From Symsagittifera roscoffensis (Eukaryota; Xenacoelomorpha; Acoela; Convolutidae), in assembly GCF_963678635.1 (NCBI RefSeq), contig NC_087068.1, positions 28,708,318 through 28,772,317 of the forward strand: a stretch of 64,000 bases of DNA. The letters run 5' to 3'. The notes below the pieces were generated by a model. It was not told the origin of the DNA. It did not search any database and was given only the letters and a program-made list of their open reading frames with translations. Below, in pieces: positions 49,565-60,499 of this stretch. How positions within the stretch are numbered: position 1 is the first letter of the stretch; each line of letters starts with the position of its first letter. Made by a program: the position numbers and the translations under genes.

Positions 49565-52500
49565 TTGGCCAGAAAACCAATTTGTTCTTTCTATGAAAAA
49601 ACGTTGAAAACAAATTCCAAAATTGATTAAAAAAAAGTCTCTCCTTGAAAAATTATTGCACAGGCCCTTGAACTGCCATAACTTTTAATAAGAAATGGGG
49701 TTTGAAATTTGCTAATTTGTCCAACTTGGGATATTTCATGCTTTTTTAAACCATTTTCAACTCAATTGTGTCGAATAACTTGTTATTAGATGAAACTGTG
49801 AATAAATTGAGTTTGACTTAGCTTGCGGGTAAAAAATTCAGATCAAAACCCTAAAAAATGAATAAGTGAAGCACAATATAACGTTTTTACCGAAATCAAG
49901 AAATCGACTTCGTCAAATCAATTAATGATTTTTTTTATTTGCAGCTCAATTTTGTAACGTTCTGAAGGCAAAAAAGTTGCCATTTTGGCCATCATTTGGA
50001 ATAATTTATGCGAATTTTGATTGTGAAAGTATGACAAACAACTCCATTTCAAATGAGAGAAGCTACTTGCCCGGGTTAACCTCCATAGACCGAAAATGCT
50101 AATCATACAATTTCATACACTTAGTCTATGGAAAAATGCTAGTCAGACAAATTTCATACATTATTGCAAAATGAGTTAAATCGAATTTTAAAAGTATTTT
50201 ATAGTTGTTTTGGTATCGAAATTGGTATCTCTTCATAGAAAAAAGGAAAAAAAAATGGTATGAAGAAAAAAATGCTAGCCATACAATTTCCATATATGGA
50301 GATTGTATAAACAGATTTTTTTAAAAAAAATTTTTTTGCGAAAAAAAGCTCGAACAATCAATTCAACTGCTGGCAAACCATTTAAGCGTTTTTTGGGCTG
50401 CTACGACTGCAAACTTTGACTTATTTTTTTATTTTTGTTTTCTGAAAAAAAAAACACTTGTCATACAATTTCCATAAATCGGAATTGTATGACTAGCATT
50501 TTTTTGATGGCAACGACAAAAATTGCAACGATGGCAACGACAGTATTTTTGATGGCAACGACAGTATTTTTGAAATTGCCCCAAACAATTTTTTTGTGTT
50601 TTTTCCAACCGCAAAATGATTTTCGTATTCAAACAAACATTTTTTGAAAAAAAAAATTTGCATGCAAAATTTAATTTTTTGTGTGTATAACGTAGTCCTG
50701 TATATACTAATATCGGATTTTTTTTTCCTTTTCTCTTCATAACTTTTTTCAAAAACGCTAAAAACTCCTCTTTCTTTTGTATGACATGTTTTTGTATGCC
50801 TTGATCAATGTCTGGTAATTTAAAAATTCAAATTTTAGAAATAATCATCTTTAAAAATTATTGCCAAAACTTAAAAGTTCATTATTTTCGTTATATTATT
50901 TGTCTGAGAAAGAAGTAGCATATATCACGCTGTTTCCAATGTATTTTTAATGCGAGACGGCCAAACCGTTGGTTACTACGTTTGAGTAATAAAGGTTTAT
51001 GTCATTTGTGTTCGGTACGAACACAACCAAAAATTTTTGAGAAACTAAAATGTAAAAAATTAATATTTTTGGTTTATGGAAAATTGCTAGTCATACAATT
51101 TCCATATATGAAAGAATACTAATCATGCAATTTTCTGTACGTATGGAATTGTATGGAAAGTGTATGACTAGCATTTTTCCATATATGGAAATTGTATGAC
51201 TAGTATTTTTGGTCATCCCGGGTGGTCATACCAGTTCCCTACTTGACCCAACGTTTAGCACTATATTGACCAAGTTTTGTAGTCATTTTTTATTTAATTT
51301 TTTCTAGTTCTATGTTTAAAAAAATATATAGAGACAGAAAAACAAAATTATCCCTAATTTAAGTTGCACAATAGACAACTTCCGAGAATTTAAACCTTTT
51401 GCACATGAAATCTCACAGCAAAAATCTTTGCAAAAAGTTTTAAATTCAAACGTTTTAAAATTTATACCTTTCAATAGTTAGCATTGAACAATGAAAATTT
51501 TCAATGAGTGTCATATACTAACGAGTTTAGACTTCGATGCAAAAAACTTTTAAAGCCAAAGGCGAGACGAACGAGTTTTGAGTAACTATAGTCATACTTT
51601 TGTACCCTCGCAAACAATGCAAACTAAAGCTCAAATTGTAAATATTTTCAAGTGAACCTTATATTAATTAGTGAAATTTTTTTTATAAAAAAGAACAAAA
51701 CCCAAAAACTATCAGACACAATTTATAAACGTTCTTATTTTTTATAAGGAAAACGTTAAGTATATTTCTTAAATGTGAAAATTATTTCTAGCACTAGAAA
51801 GAAAAATGGGCTAAACGGTAACAATGGCGGATTTAGAGGGGCAGAAGTTTCTCCCCCCTCTCAGGGATTCGAGCTTCTGCCAACCCAAAAGGTCCCCATT
51901 TGTACAATTCTGAGATATGCAGTTTTAGTGACGGCAGCTAAAAATTTTCTAGAGGCACCTTAGGAGAGCTCTGAAAATCAATTTGGTGTCGCACTAAAGC
52001 AAAGCAAAATTTTCGAAAGTTTTTTGAGAACCCGCCTCTTCCCACCCCCCTCCCCTTCCCCTAGAAAATCCTATATCGGTAATCAATAATTGTGGTGAGG
52101 TAGATTGAAAAACTGGATTAATTTTTTTTCAGTTGTTAATCGGTCCGCAATGAAAAACATTTCTTCATTTATCAAGAAACCATGACCATTAAGAGGCCAA
52201 ACTGTGCACTGGATAGGTGCACATTTTTGTTTTTGTTTGTTCCTGGATTCCAGAGACAAGTATTTAAACATGTTCCAAAATGTAAGTGGGTTCCACTTAC
52301 AAGATTTACTTGGATTCCGTGTAAATATACTGGTAACATAAATTTTGTCTGCACACTTAATTTGTTGCGGATTGCGTAACAAGCAAATATAGCTAGTTGT
52401 TCTGGATTCCGCAACTGTTAGTAGATTTGGCAAAATGTAAGTGGAATCCGCAAATGTAAGCGGAATCCGCAAACTGTAAAGGAATTCAGAAATTTGTTTA

Positions 52501-52665
52501 TTACTGAACTTGCATATGAACATGCGGAATTTAAAAGCAAGGACTTAAGCATTGTCATCGGAATCCACAAACAAGTCTTAAAACATTGGTTAACTAAATC
52601 AATGGATGTCACAATTTAGTATTTGCAAGCAGTTTTTTGGATCATAGTTTTGGAAACCCAACACC
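49565..52665. repeat. 3 kb duplicated segment, copy B
   Basis: Second copy of 42190-45250. It ends in a sequence shared with copy A (GAAACCCAACACC), after which it runs straight into repeat block Y, whereas copy A continues through a ~1.2 kb stretch before block Y. Contains foldback copy B (50070-51223) and the small G-rich-ended element (51823-52082). Confidence 0.85.
50070..51223. mobile_element. Foldback element with CCCGGG ends, copy B
   Basis: Same ends and internal palindromes as copy A, with one change at the left end (CCCGGGTTAACC). Confidence 0.6.
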
Positions 52666-52672
52666 GAATAAA

Positions 52673-53035
52673 GGAAAATGAAAGAAAACTGACTTGTTTT
52701 TTCAAAAGTCTATAACTTTTGAATTTCGAAAATATTTGCCTTAAAACTCTTTGAAATTGTGGAATAACTTATATTGGACTCTTTTTTGTTTACATTAACT
52801 CAAGTTGAGAAAACTGGATCAATACGTAGAACTTATATTTCGCTGGGAAGTCTGTCAATTAATTTCAATTTTCGAAACCAAAAGTTGATCACGTTTTTTG
52901 TGACCTTTACATTTTTGCTGTTCGATAGTGGAGTTTGCCTTCCTTTTAACAATGATAATGCATTTAGCCTAAAAAGAAATCGCCAGTCAAACCGCGAAAA
53001 AGAAAAACTGAGCGGGAACAATTTTTAAGACTTTT
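52673..53035. repeat. Repeat block Y, copy next to segment B
   Basis: Continuous with the match to 46490-46740. The core TCGCTGGGAAGTCTG is present. Ends in an A-rich tract. Confidence 0.65.
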
Positions 53036-53843
53036 TTCTGAAAAAAAAAAACCACAAGACCTATATAAGAGTACTCACCACGTTCATTATTCTTAAACAT
53101 CAGTTATGAGAATTTTTCTCCATTTGTTTGTGAAAAACAGGGCAATTTGTCTTGACACTCAAATTATTTTTGTGCTGACCAATCACGATTGACATAGACT
53201 GACTCAAGTAATTAAATGTAATAAAACAAAATGTTATGGTCAATATACACAAGACTTCTCGTATCAAGATAAAGCCCTAATAATTTCGAATGCCTTTCAT
53301 TGTCTGCCGAACAGCTTTTAGCTTTTGATAAAAATTTTGAATAATATTGAAAAATTGATTAATACAATTATTTTAAAAAAAATGGTACGATTAAAAAAAG
53401 AAGAACAAAAGGAAATTGATCGCAACTGAAATTTTCATTACAACATTATGACAATGTTAAAATCGGGTAAAAGTAGAAATGATTTCAACCTTTCTCTGAT
53501 ATAAAAGCCCGCATGACCTTTACTAGTAATAAACAATTAATTTGGTAGAATCAAACTTAAACAAAAGGCAATCAAAAATCAATTACAGTTTCAAAACTAC
53601 AGTAAAATTTATATAACGCCGAGTCTAAGTGCCTGTCTCGTTCAAAAATTTGGGCTCAATATGTGTTATAAGCATGGTTGTCTTGGTTCAAGACATGTCG
53701 ATTTCATATTGCTGTAGGAGTCTTTTTTCCTTTTTTACACTCAGAATTTTTCCAATTTTAAACCAGAAGAAACATAGAAGCAACAATTGTCTAGGTATAT
53801 AGCAGAATGGTTTTTTTTTAGAAGTGAACTTTATCACAACTTT
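53036..53843. other. Intergenic stretch with two TATA-like sites
   Basis: CTATATAAGAG at 53061-53071 lies about 45 bases before an ATG (53106) that opens only 28 codons, and TATAAAAG at 53500-53507 is followed by no useful frame. They could be promoters of plus-strand genes not seen here. The right end is the 3' UTR of protease gene 2. Confidence 0.35.
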
Positions 53844-54022
53844 CTACACTCGACGCCTGATCCAGTCTAGATAAGCTGACACTCTAGTGTATATACCATA
53901 GCCACTGCATGTAACACTGCCGTAGCTCACAACCCCATACAGACAAAGAGGTCGTCCTCTTCGAAGAGGGTAGACAGGTCCGCCTGAGTCCCCACCACAA
54001 CTGTCTATTAAAGGGATAACTT
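53844..54022 (-). CDS. Trypsin-like protease gene 2, Ser exon
   Basis: Reads DSCGGDSGGPVYPL, with the active-site Ser and the pocket Asp of trypsin-type enzymes, then CLYGVVSYGSVTC and GYGIYTRVSAYLDWI, ending TAG at 53844-53846. It is a close paralogue of exon 3 of gene 1. The frame stays open upstream to 54092. A candidate acceptor lies before ACAGTTGTGG (about 54022), but a start further upstream (near 54100) cannot be excluded, since the join to the preceding exon is unclear. Confidence 0.75.
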
Positions 54023-54384
54023 TGGATACTTTTTCAGTTACATGTTTGGTTTGATACAAGCAAGCATCATTCCGAAAGTTATTGAAACTCATTGGTACTC
54101 GCTAGCCATTTTTCCAGTCAGAACTCTAATTAGAGTTGGATTAAGTGTCACACTGGCTAGCAAAGTTCTGAAAACATTTATTGGCCCTAATGTCAAGTAA
54201 GATCATAGTTACTCAAGAAACAAAATGTATTCAGAGTTGGCATCGAGATACATTTGCAATGCTTATTTGAAGAAAAAAAATTGGGATAGTATACAAAGAT
54301 AGCAAAGTTGAAAGGGCCCAAGCGTTAGATAGCTTATAGTTAAAGTAGCCAAAACTATCCTTTATTTCTCCCCGTCAGACAAAA

Positions 54385-54535
54385 CTGCTTTTGTGGGTTC
54401 CATTTTTTCAATGGACATCTTCTCTTTTTTGTTTCTCGGAGCACCACTTCTTGCAAGACTTCAGCAAGTTCACTGCCATAATCACGATCACTCTTACCCA
54501 AACCACACACAGCCAACGGATACCTGTTCTCAAAC
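54385..54535 (-). CDS. Trypsin-like protease gene 2, CGLG exon
   Basis: Starts after a GGGAG acceptor (54536-54537) with one base, completing a codon split at phase 2. Reads FENRYPLAVCGLGKSDRDYG, then LQEVVLRETKKRRCPLKKW. The equivalent part of gene 1 lies in one exon with the catalytic Asp, so gene 2 has an extra intron here. The 3' end is uncertain: sequence corresponding to gene 1 exon 3 (FCL) follows without a clear GT at the same place. Confidence 0.65.
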
Positions 54536-54889
54536 CTCCCGTCAAAAAAAAATCAGTTTTTTGAAAAAATGTTTATCTGGGATGTTTCCCCGTTAAAGCC
54601 CTTGCCAGTCTAGTAGCAAAAACTATAGCTTCACCCCAGTATACTTTTCTTTTATGGAGCACACAATTTGCAGGGGGTTCAAGAAAGATATGCTACATTC
54701 GTATTAAATTTTTCCCAACGTAGGGCCAACTATTTACTAGCAATAGCTACACAACTTTTATAATTTGATGTTGGTTTTTCACTTGAAGTTGAAGTTGGTT
54801 TTTCACTTTCATTTAATCAACCATTTTTATTTGCTTTTTTGACTGCTTGTTTTGTCACATATTTCATCACATCATTGCAGAGGGGGCTT

Positions 54890-55160
54890 CAATTCTGGTT
54901 GCCAATTTTTTCCAAAGAGTCCACCCTTTGAGATCCATTTTTGACAAAAATGTTATAAGGGCGCCTTTGGCGCCAATATAACTTAAATTGAGGGGGAGCG
55001 CGCGCCAAAAGAACGCAGTTTTTTTGGTCACATATATTATTAAAAAGTGCTCAAAACGTCATTTTAGCCTGTTTTTTTACGTTTGCCTGCGGCGCAGAAA
55101 AATTATGACAAAATAAGTCTTTTTAGTATACTCAAAGAGCTTGGAAAACCAAATTGGTCG
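54890..55160. mobile_element. Fragment related to the hAT-like element
   Basis: Shares GCGCCTTTGGCGCC, GAGCGCGCGCCAAAA and the following ~120 bases with the inside of the element at 47965-48160. It lies in the intron between the Asp exon and the CGLG exon of protease gene 2, which may explain that extra intron's size. Ends not defined. Confidence 0.6.
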
Positions 55161-55226
55161 ACCTTAAAAAACGCCACGGCTCATTTTTTTTGAAGAACGG
55201 GAGACTGTTTGGAACCGTAAAACGAC

Positions 55227-55440
55227 CTTGTTCTGTAACTGTAATCATCCTTGCATAAGCGTAATGTTTTCACAGGTCCTCGAAGACGTGACCTCAATTT
55301 GACTACAGCGATGTCATTTATATGATGTGAGTTGGGATCATACCCCTCGTGTACTATAGCGTAGCCTCGATACTTCCGAACTCTAGGTCGCTGTTCTGAG
55401 AAATCGCCAAGTCGGATCACAATTTTCCGTCTTTGTTTGG
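55227..55440 (-). CDS. Trypsin-like protease gene 2, Asp exon
   Basis: Begins after TTATTTCAG with CC, the same phase as exon 2 of gene 1. Reads KQRRKIVIRLGDFSEQRP, then HHINDIAVVKLRSRL with the catalytic Asp, and TLRLCKDDYSYRTR before a GTCG donor (55225-55226) at phase 2. Joins in frame to the exon at 54535. The His-bearing first exon should lie to the right, but I found none between 55.5 and 64 kb; it may be outside the window or lost. Confidence 0.75.
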
Positions 55441-56760
55441 CTGAAATAAAGTTAGTTACTATTACCACTTTACTAAAAGAAACGATGGGGTCGATTGATA
55501 TCCTTTGTTCCAATTAGTAACTAAAAATATAAGTCTCGGTTGAATTATCATAGATCATAGTCGTTATGAATCTTAAGCTAGAATGATAGTTATATAAACA
55601 GATAATTTACAAAGGATGATTAAATAGAAAAGGTTAAGTGTTATGCACAACTGTTCATCTATTGTTAACTTTTACCAATAGGAGGGGATGTTTATTTTAA
55701 TAAATTGTTGCATTTTATTCGTTACAATATTCGTTGGAAAGTAGCGGGGAGGATGGGTGGAGAAGTTGTTGTCGAATTGTTGCCGGGAAAAAGTACACTG
55801 TCTAATCCTCACTGTCAGTTGGCGTATTGTCGATGCGAGGGTGGTGGCCTTTCCTTTTCCTTTCGGTCCGTTAAATTTGACTCACAAATTTTCTTATTTA
55901 AATTTGTTTAGGTTCGGAGTGACTCTTTTTAATGCGAACATTTACTCTAAAAGAATTTAAGAAACTTTTAGGAAGAATAGTTAGAAGAAAACTGAAAGTA
56001 TTTTAGCCGTCCGTTTCAGCTTAAGAACTTAAAGACACTGAAAATTGCAGGCAGGCTCATCCAAAACAATTATAGTTTGATTTTCTCTGCACCTGCTATT
56101 AGACTTCAGTCCTCTTTTTATCTCTTATCCTCCGTTTAATCAGGAGATTGACGTTTGTATTTTATTGTTACTATAATATAAAAACCATATTTGTTTAACA
56201 GTGGGAACACACAATATTTCCACTTGCTTTAACTACTTTAAAATTCAGAGCAGCGGGGGATTCGTCTATATTCAAAGCGAAAACAATTGACACACTCCGT
56301 CTGAGTGGCGCCGTGGGTAAATACTCAGTTCCTTCGATCATCAGTTAAACTTTATTAAAAATCTTTGCCTTTTACCAGTGTTAAAAAAAGTAAGACAAAA
56401 AAAATTTGTTCAGAATTCAAAAATTAGATATTTGGATTTGACTTTTAAAGTTTTAAGTTAAGTTGTTCAGTTGGAATCTGAATCAAAAATTAATTAAAAA
56501 AGGCATTCTTATCTAGAGGTGTGAATAATTTTAAAATAGAAAAGAGTCCACTCGGCTCTTATGTAAAAAATTAAAACAAAAGTCTTTCATATAAGTGTAG
56601 CATTTCTAATACTACACCTCGCCCCTTTTTCCGACGAACAGTTGTGAGTTCAATCCTTAAAATGGGCATTGCTTAAAGCATGAATATAATTAAAAATCAA
56701 CGTGTTAAAGATTAGAATGAGGTTAAAAATTAACAAAGTTTATAACGCTCAAGGTGTTAT
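55441..56760. other. AT-rich stretch without a recognised gene
   Basis: It should include intron sequence of protease gene 2. Short plus-strand frames at 55705-55960 have no domain or splice support. No His exon of the protease is visible. Confidence 0.4.
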
Positions 56761-57390
56761 TCAGGCAATGTTTTCAAGTTTCTTTTCTAAAGCCACATTA
56801 TAGTCTCTTAGGACCTTTCTTTTTTCTTTTCCGCTACCTCTAGTTGCTTTTTTAACTCTTTTTTTGCCCTTTGTTTGCGTTTGTTCTTCAATAGCATTCT
56901 TTCCAATGCCTTTGTTAGCCTGTCCACGTCTTGCTCGTTTTCGTGTTCCGGGAACGCCGTTGTTCCACACTAAATGGAACGAGCAAAGACGTCTCTCCCA
57001 GTTTTATGAGCTACTGCTTGGGAGTTTTTTCTTTCAATTGAATGAGTTTTTTTGAGGGCAAATTGAAAAATACACCTTCCCGAGTTGTTTCTTAGAGGAC
57101 AGGATGGTTGAATATCCCGTGGCGATGTTTGTAGCCTGAAACGCCCCCTGAAGCTTCCACTTGTTAAATTCCGGCTTCAATGAATACTTCAGGGTCGTCA
57201 CGATCTTTCTGAATTCTCAACCGTTCTGTCACTTTTGGGAATTTGCCTGCTTCCTTTGGCAGGCCATCGTCTAGGCATAGAGAGGCTTAACTGATGTTCT
57301 TTTTTTGATTTCTTATTTGCCTTTTGTGTAAAGCCCTGAATCTGTTCGCCGGTTCTATTGCCGGGTTTCACTTTAGGCAATTCCAGTTTA
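56761..57390 (-). pseudogene. Basic protein remnant, unknown
   Basis: Minus-strand frames at 57198-57380 and 56761-56970 are Lys/Arg/Gln-rich (TRKRARRGQANKGIG, KKRVKKATRGSGKEKRK), and the stretch between them is coding-like across a few stops (VEASGGVSGYKHRHG). It looks like the C-terminal part of a nucleic-acid-binding protein read from right to left. It may belong to the same unit as the zinc ribbons at 57.6-59.2 kb. Confidence 0.4.
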
Positions 57391-57599
57391 GTACTGGGTC
57401 GTACTCCTTTTCTAAATTTTAAAGGAGTTTTTTTACACCAGTTTGTTCAACTTGCTTTCTGTTGTTTTTCTGTGCTTACAAAGTTTTCTGTTGTTGTTTG
57501 TCATTGTTTCTGCTTAGAAAAGACTTTCCAAACAGTAATTCAGGTGGTGCATAACCAAGTAATAGAGCTTAGATAGAAAGATACAAAACTGTGTAAAAG

Positions 57600-59160
57600 A
57601 AACGTAATAACTTACTTAAATCTGCTGTAGAAAGGTTTAATTCCATGGGTCGGAAAAATCATATTCAGTTTTGCAGTAGGGGCAATTTGTTGCTGATGGC
57701 GGTGAGCATTTGCTGCAAATTTTTTGTTTTGAATGAGTATCCGTTAAATGTCGATAACTTTTAATGTAAATGGTTTGGGATCAACTTGTGTACTTTTTGT
57801 CATTTTATGGCATATATCGCATGGGGGTAATCATAAAAGGACAACATGTTTTCTGGTGTACGACAAATGTGACAAAGTATTTGCCAATATTGGGCAAAAT
57901 TTTCTTCATTAACTCTTCGCAGTCTGTGCAAACAAGATGGGTAGGAATTATGTGGCAGGTTTTGATTCGTGGCATATATTGCATGGGGAGTAATAAGAAA
58001 AGGACAACATGTTTTCTGGTGTACGACAAATGGGACAAAGAATTTGTCCACATTGGGCAAAATTTTCTTCAATAATTCTTCACAGTCTGTGCAATCAAGA
58101 TGGGTAAGATGATGTGGCAGGTTATAACGTCATTTTTTGAAAGTCAGTTTTTGTTCATAACATATTGGGCATGTATGTTGAAGGATTGAATTATCAGTTT
58201 TTAGAAAAACCATGAAAATGGATTGAAGTAGATAGTAAGAGGGAGACTAAGCAAGTTTGATATATTCATCGACAAAAAAGGGTTTCCTTCTTGGAATAAG
58301 TGTAAAAATGATTAATCTGATCAGATGCTCGCCTAAACATAAGATTTGAGCTTAAGATGGCTTTTATTATTTTAAATTAATGCATTGCACTGATGGCAAA
58401 ATATTTTTTGCCAATTTATCACATGGACATCTTGTCGACATAGTGGACAAGGGAATTTGTCTAATCGAAACTTTGTTTGGGATTTAAGTTTAAGGAAAAA
58501 TGGATCCAAATTTTGTAAAAAGGATGGGTTTTTTTCTTGTTCATGGCGAATTCTCATCAGCAACTTTGTTTTCTGCTCAAAGCAGATAGGATACTCGGAA
58601 GTCATTTTTGTATTTCAGCAATTTTGTTTAAAAGCGAGAATTTTCTTCATTCTATTATTTTTAATTGCATCGGTATTTCTTCAACTCCGAGGAGACTGTC
58701 GAAACAATTGAAAGGTTTTCTTTTACGCGAAATAAAAGTTTTTCCTTTTCGCCGGTTTTTTTTAGGGAATAATAAATTTAATTTGTTGGATAAAGGTAAG
58801 TGTCTGTTTCTTCGTTTACCATGATAAGTTCGATTTGAACAAGTCGATCATTCATGTAAAACATCATATTTCTAAATACAAAAGTTATTCTCTTACGTTA
58901 CTAATTAAACTTGTGAATGAAAAATTGGGCTTAAATGTTTGCGACTATTTATGCACGTATGGCATATACTAATATCAGGATGTCGAACCATCATATGTTC
59001 ACCTTTTCTTTTATTTTTGGTGAGCATAAGTTTAATGCAAAAGTTACAGACATCGTATTCTCTCAAATTTATCATGCGAATTAATCGCCTACAATTAGTG
59101 CACAGGACTTTTGCGGATGGAGACTTTGCAATAAGCTTTAGCTTCTTATAACACGATGAA
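57600..59160 (-). pseudogene. Multi-zinc-ribbon coding region with tandem duplication
   Basis: On the minus strand, pairs of C-x2-C occur again and again: CTNC...CNFC and CHTC near 59.1-58.95 kb, CPLC...CHQC near 58.5-58.4 kb, CTDC...CHIC twice at 58.1-57.8 kb, and CSKC...CPYC near 57.7 kb before a stop at about 57643. Each pair is ~13-20 residues apart, as in C4 zinc ribbons. The two CTDC units are encoded by a tandem 162 bp duplication (57811 and 57973), exactly 54 codons. Frames change between units, so it is decayed, or spliced. I do not recognise the family. Confidence 0.5.
57811..58134. repeat. 162 bp tandem duplication
   Basis: Copies start at 57811 (CATATATCGCATGGGG) and 57973 (CATATATTGCATGGGG). 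They differ at about one base in eight. On the minus strand each holds a CTDC-EELxKKILPN-type zinc ribbon half and an ICRTPENM-type half. Confidence 0.8.
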
Positions 59161-60499
59161 AAAAACTAGATGAGGAGGTTAGAGAGGAATGTTCTTCTGG
59201 AGTTTTTCATTGCATTACATGTCTCCAAAAAATAGAGCATTCAGGCGCCATATCAATTTTCAATCTGGTTCAGATCACAAATAACCCGAATTGAAAAAGT
59301 GTTGGCTAAACAAAATTAAATGCCAATATTTGTTACTTGGTTTTATAATACTGTTGTAGAGCTTGCCACTTTAAAAATTATCAAAAATGAATTTTTAATA
59401 TAGAGACAAATTTAAAAATTTCAGCTTTTATAAAAGAGCGCTGAAATCCAATGAGTTGATCATTGTTCCTTCGTAGAAAAATATCATTTTTATTCATGTA
59501 TGGAATTTGTGCGTTCTATGTTACTGGGTCAACATTGCGGGTGATTGATTAGGATTCGGAAAAAAAAGCCCAAAACCGAGAAGTAGGGTAAAAGAAAGGT
59601 TTTCATTAGAAGTGATCAGAACTTCAATATAGACTTGTAGATTTGGCCGTAGTTCAAAACATTTGGTAATTTTAATTATAGTAACCAGCTGATTATTTAT
59701 GTTGAACATCAAATATTTAATTGGCAAAAAGGGGAGGGCTCAGAAAAACTCTGCGTTCTTCTCAAAAGCTAAAAAATGACAGAAATCTATAAAATTGGGC
59801 TGGTTTCCTGAGATTTGGTAATAGTGGATAAAATGAAACTTTTTTTGCAAACTTTTAAAAAGTAAAATTGTTTCTGAGTTTTTCTCAACTCCAACTGATA
59901 GCGCAATTTTGGAATGCGGATGAACAGGTTACCTTGCGCTATGGGAATCATTCGTTTCAAAGTCCTGAATGTGCTTGGGTAGTTCAGATAATGTGTACTT
60001 TGCGAAAACTAGAAACAAATTACAATAAATAGTAGACGGGTAGATTTTGAGTATCCCGTTGTCCCGAGAATCAACTATAATTAGAAACAGAATCATCGGA
60101 AACATTGGGCTTTGGAACGTTTTCAACTGTTGTTTAGGTGTCAAAAGATCTTTCAATTCGGAAAATAGTTGCGTATCGGTTGGTTTTGTCGAATAGCATT
60201 TATTACCTAATTATTTATGGTCAACCACAAATTTAGATTCCTTCGTCAGTGGTTTGGATGATTTCGAAAGTCTGTTATTTTTTGAAACAGAAGGGATGGT
60301 TTTAAAATTATCCTTTAATGAGATATCAAGTTTTCATGAATGTAGATGTTAACGTAATCAAAAAAAAAACGTGATCCGCTATTCGATTCTATAATTAAAA
60401 ACTCAGCTGCTGCCATTTGTGTAAAGCAATTTTTGTATGTATTCGAAATTTAATAATTAACACAATCTTTCTGTCTAGTGTATTGATCAGCATTTAAAC
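59161..60499. other. Stretch with little recognisable content
   Basis: Only one coding-like minus-strand frame, 59929-60156 (75 codons, hydrophobic centre FPMILFLIIVDSRDNG), without a known domain. It may belong to the element that carries the glycoprotein. Otherwise nothing is seen. Confidence 0.3.

Noticed and set aside
55705-55960. Two overlapping plus-strand frames of 67-68 codons
   Set aside because: No splice signals, domains or composition unlike the surroundings; likely chance.
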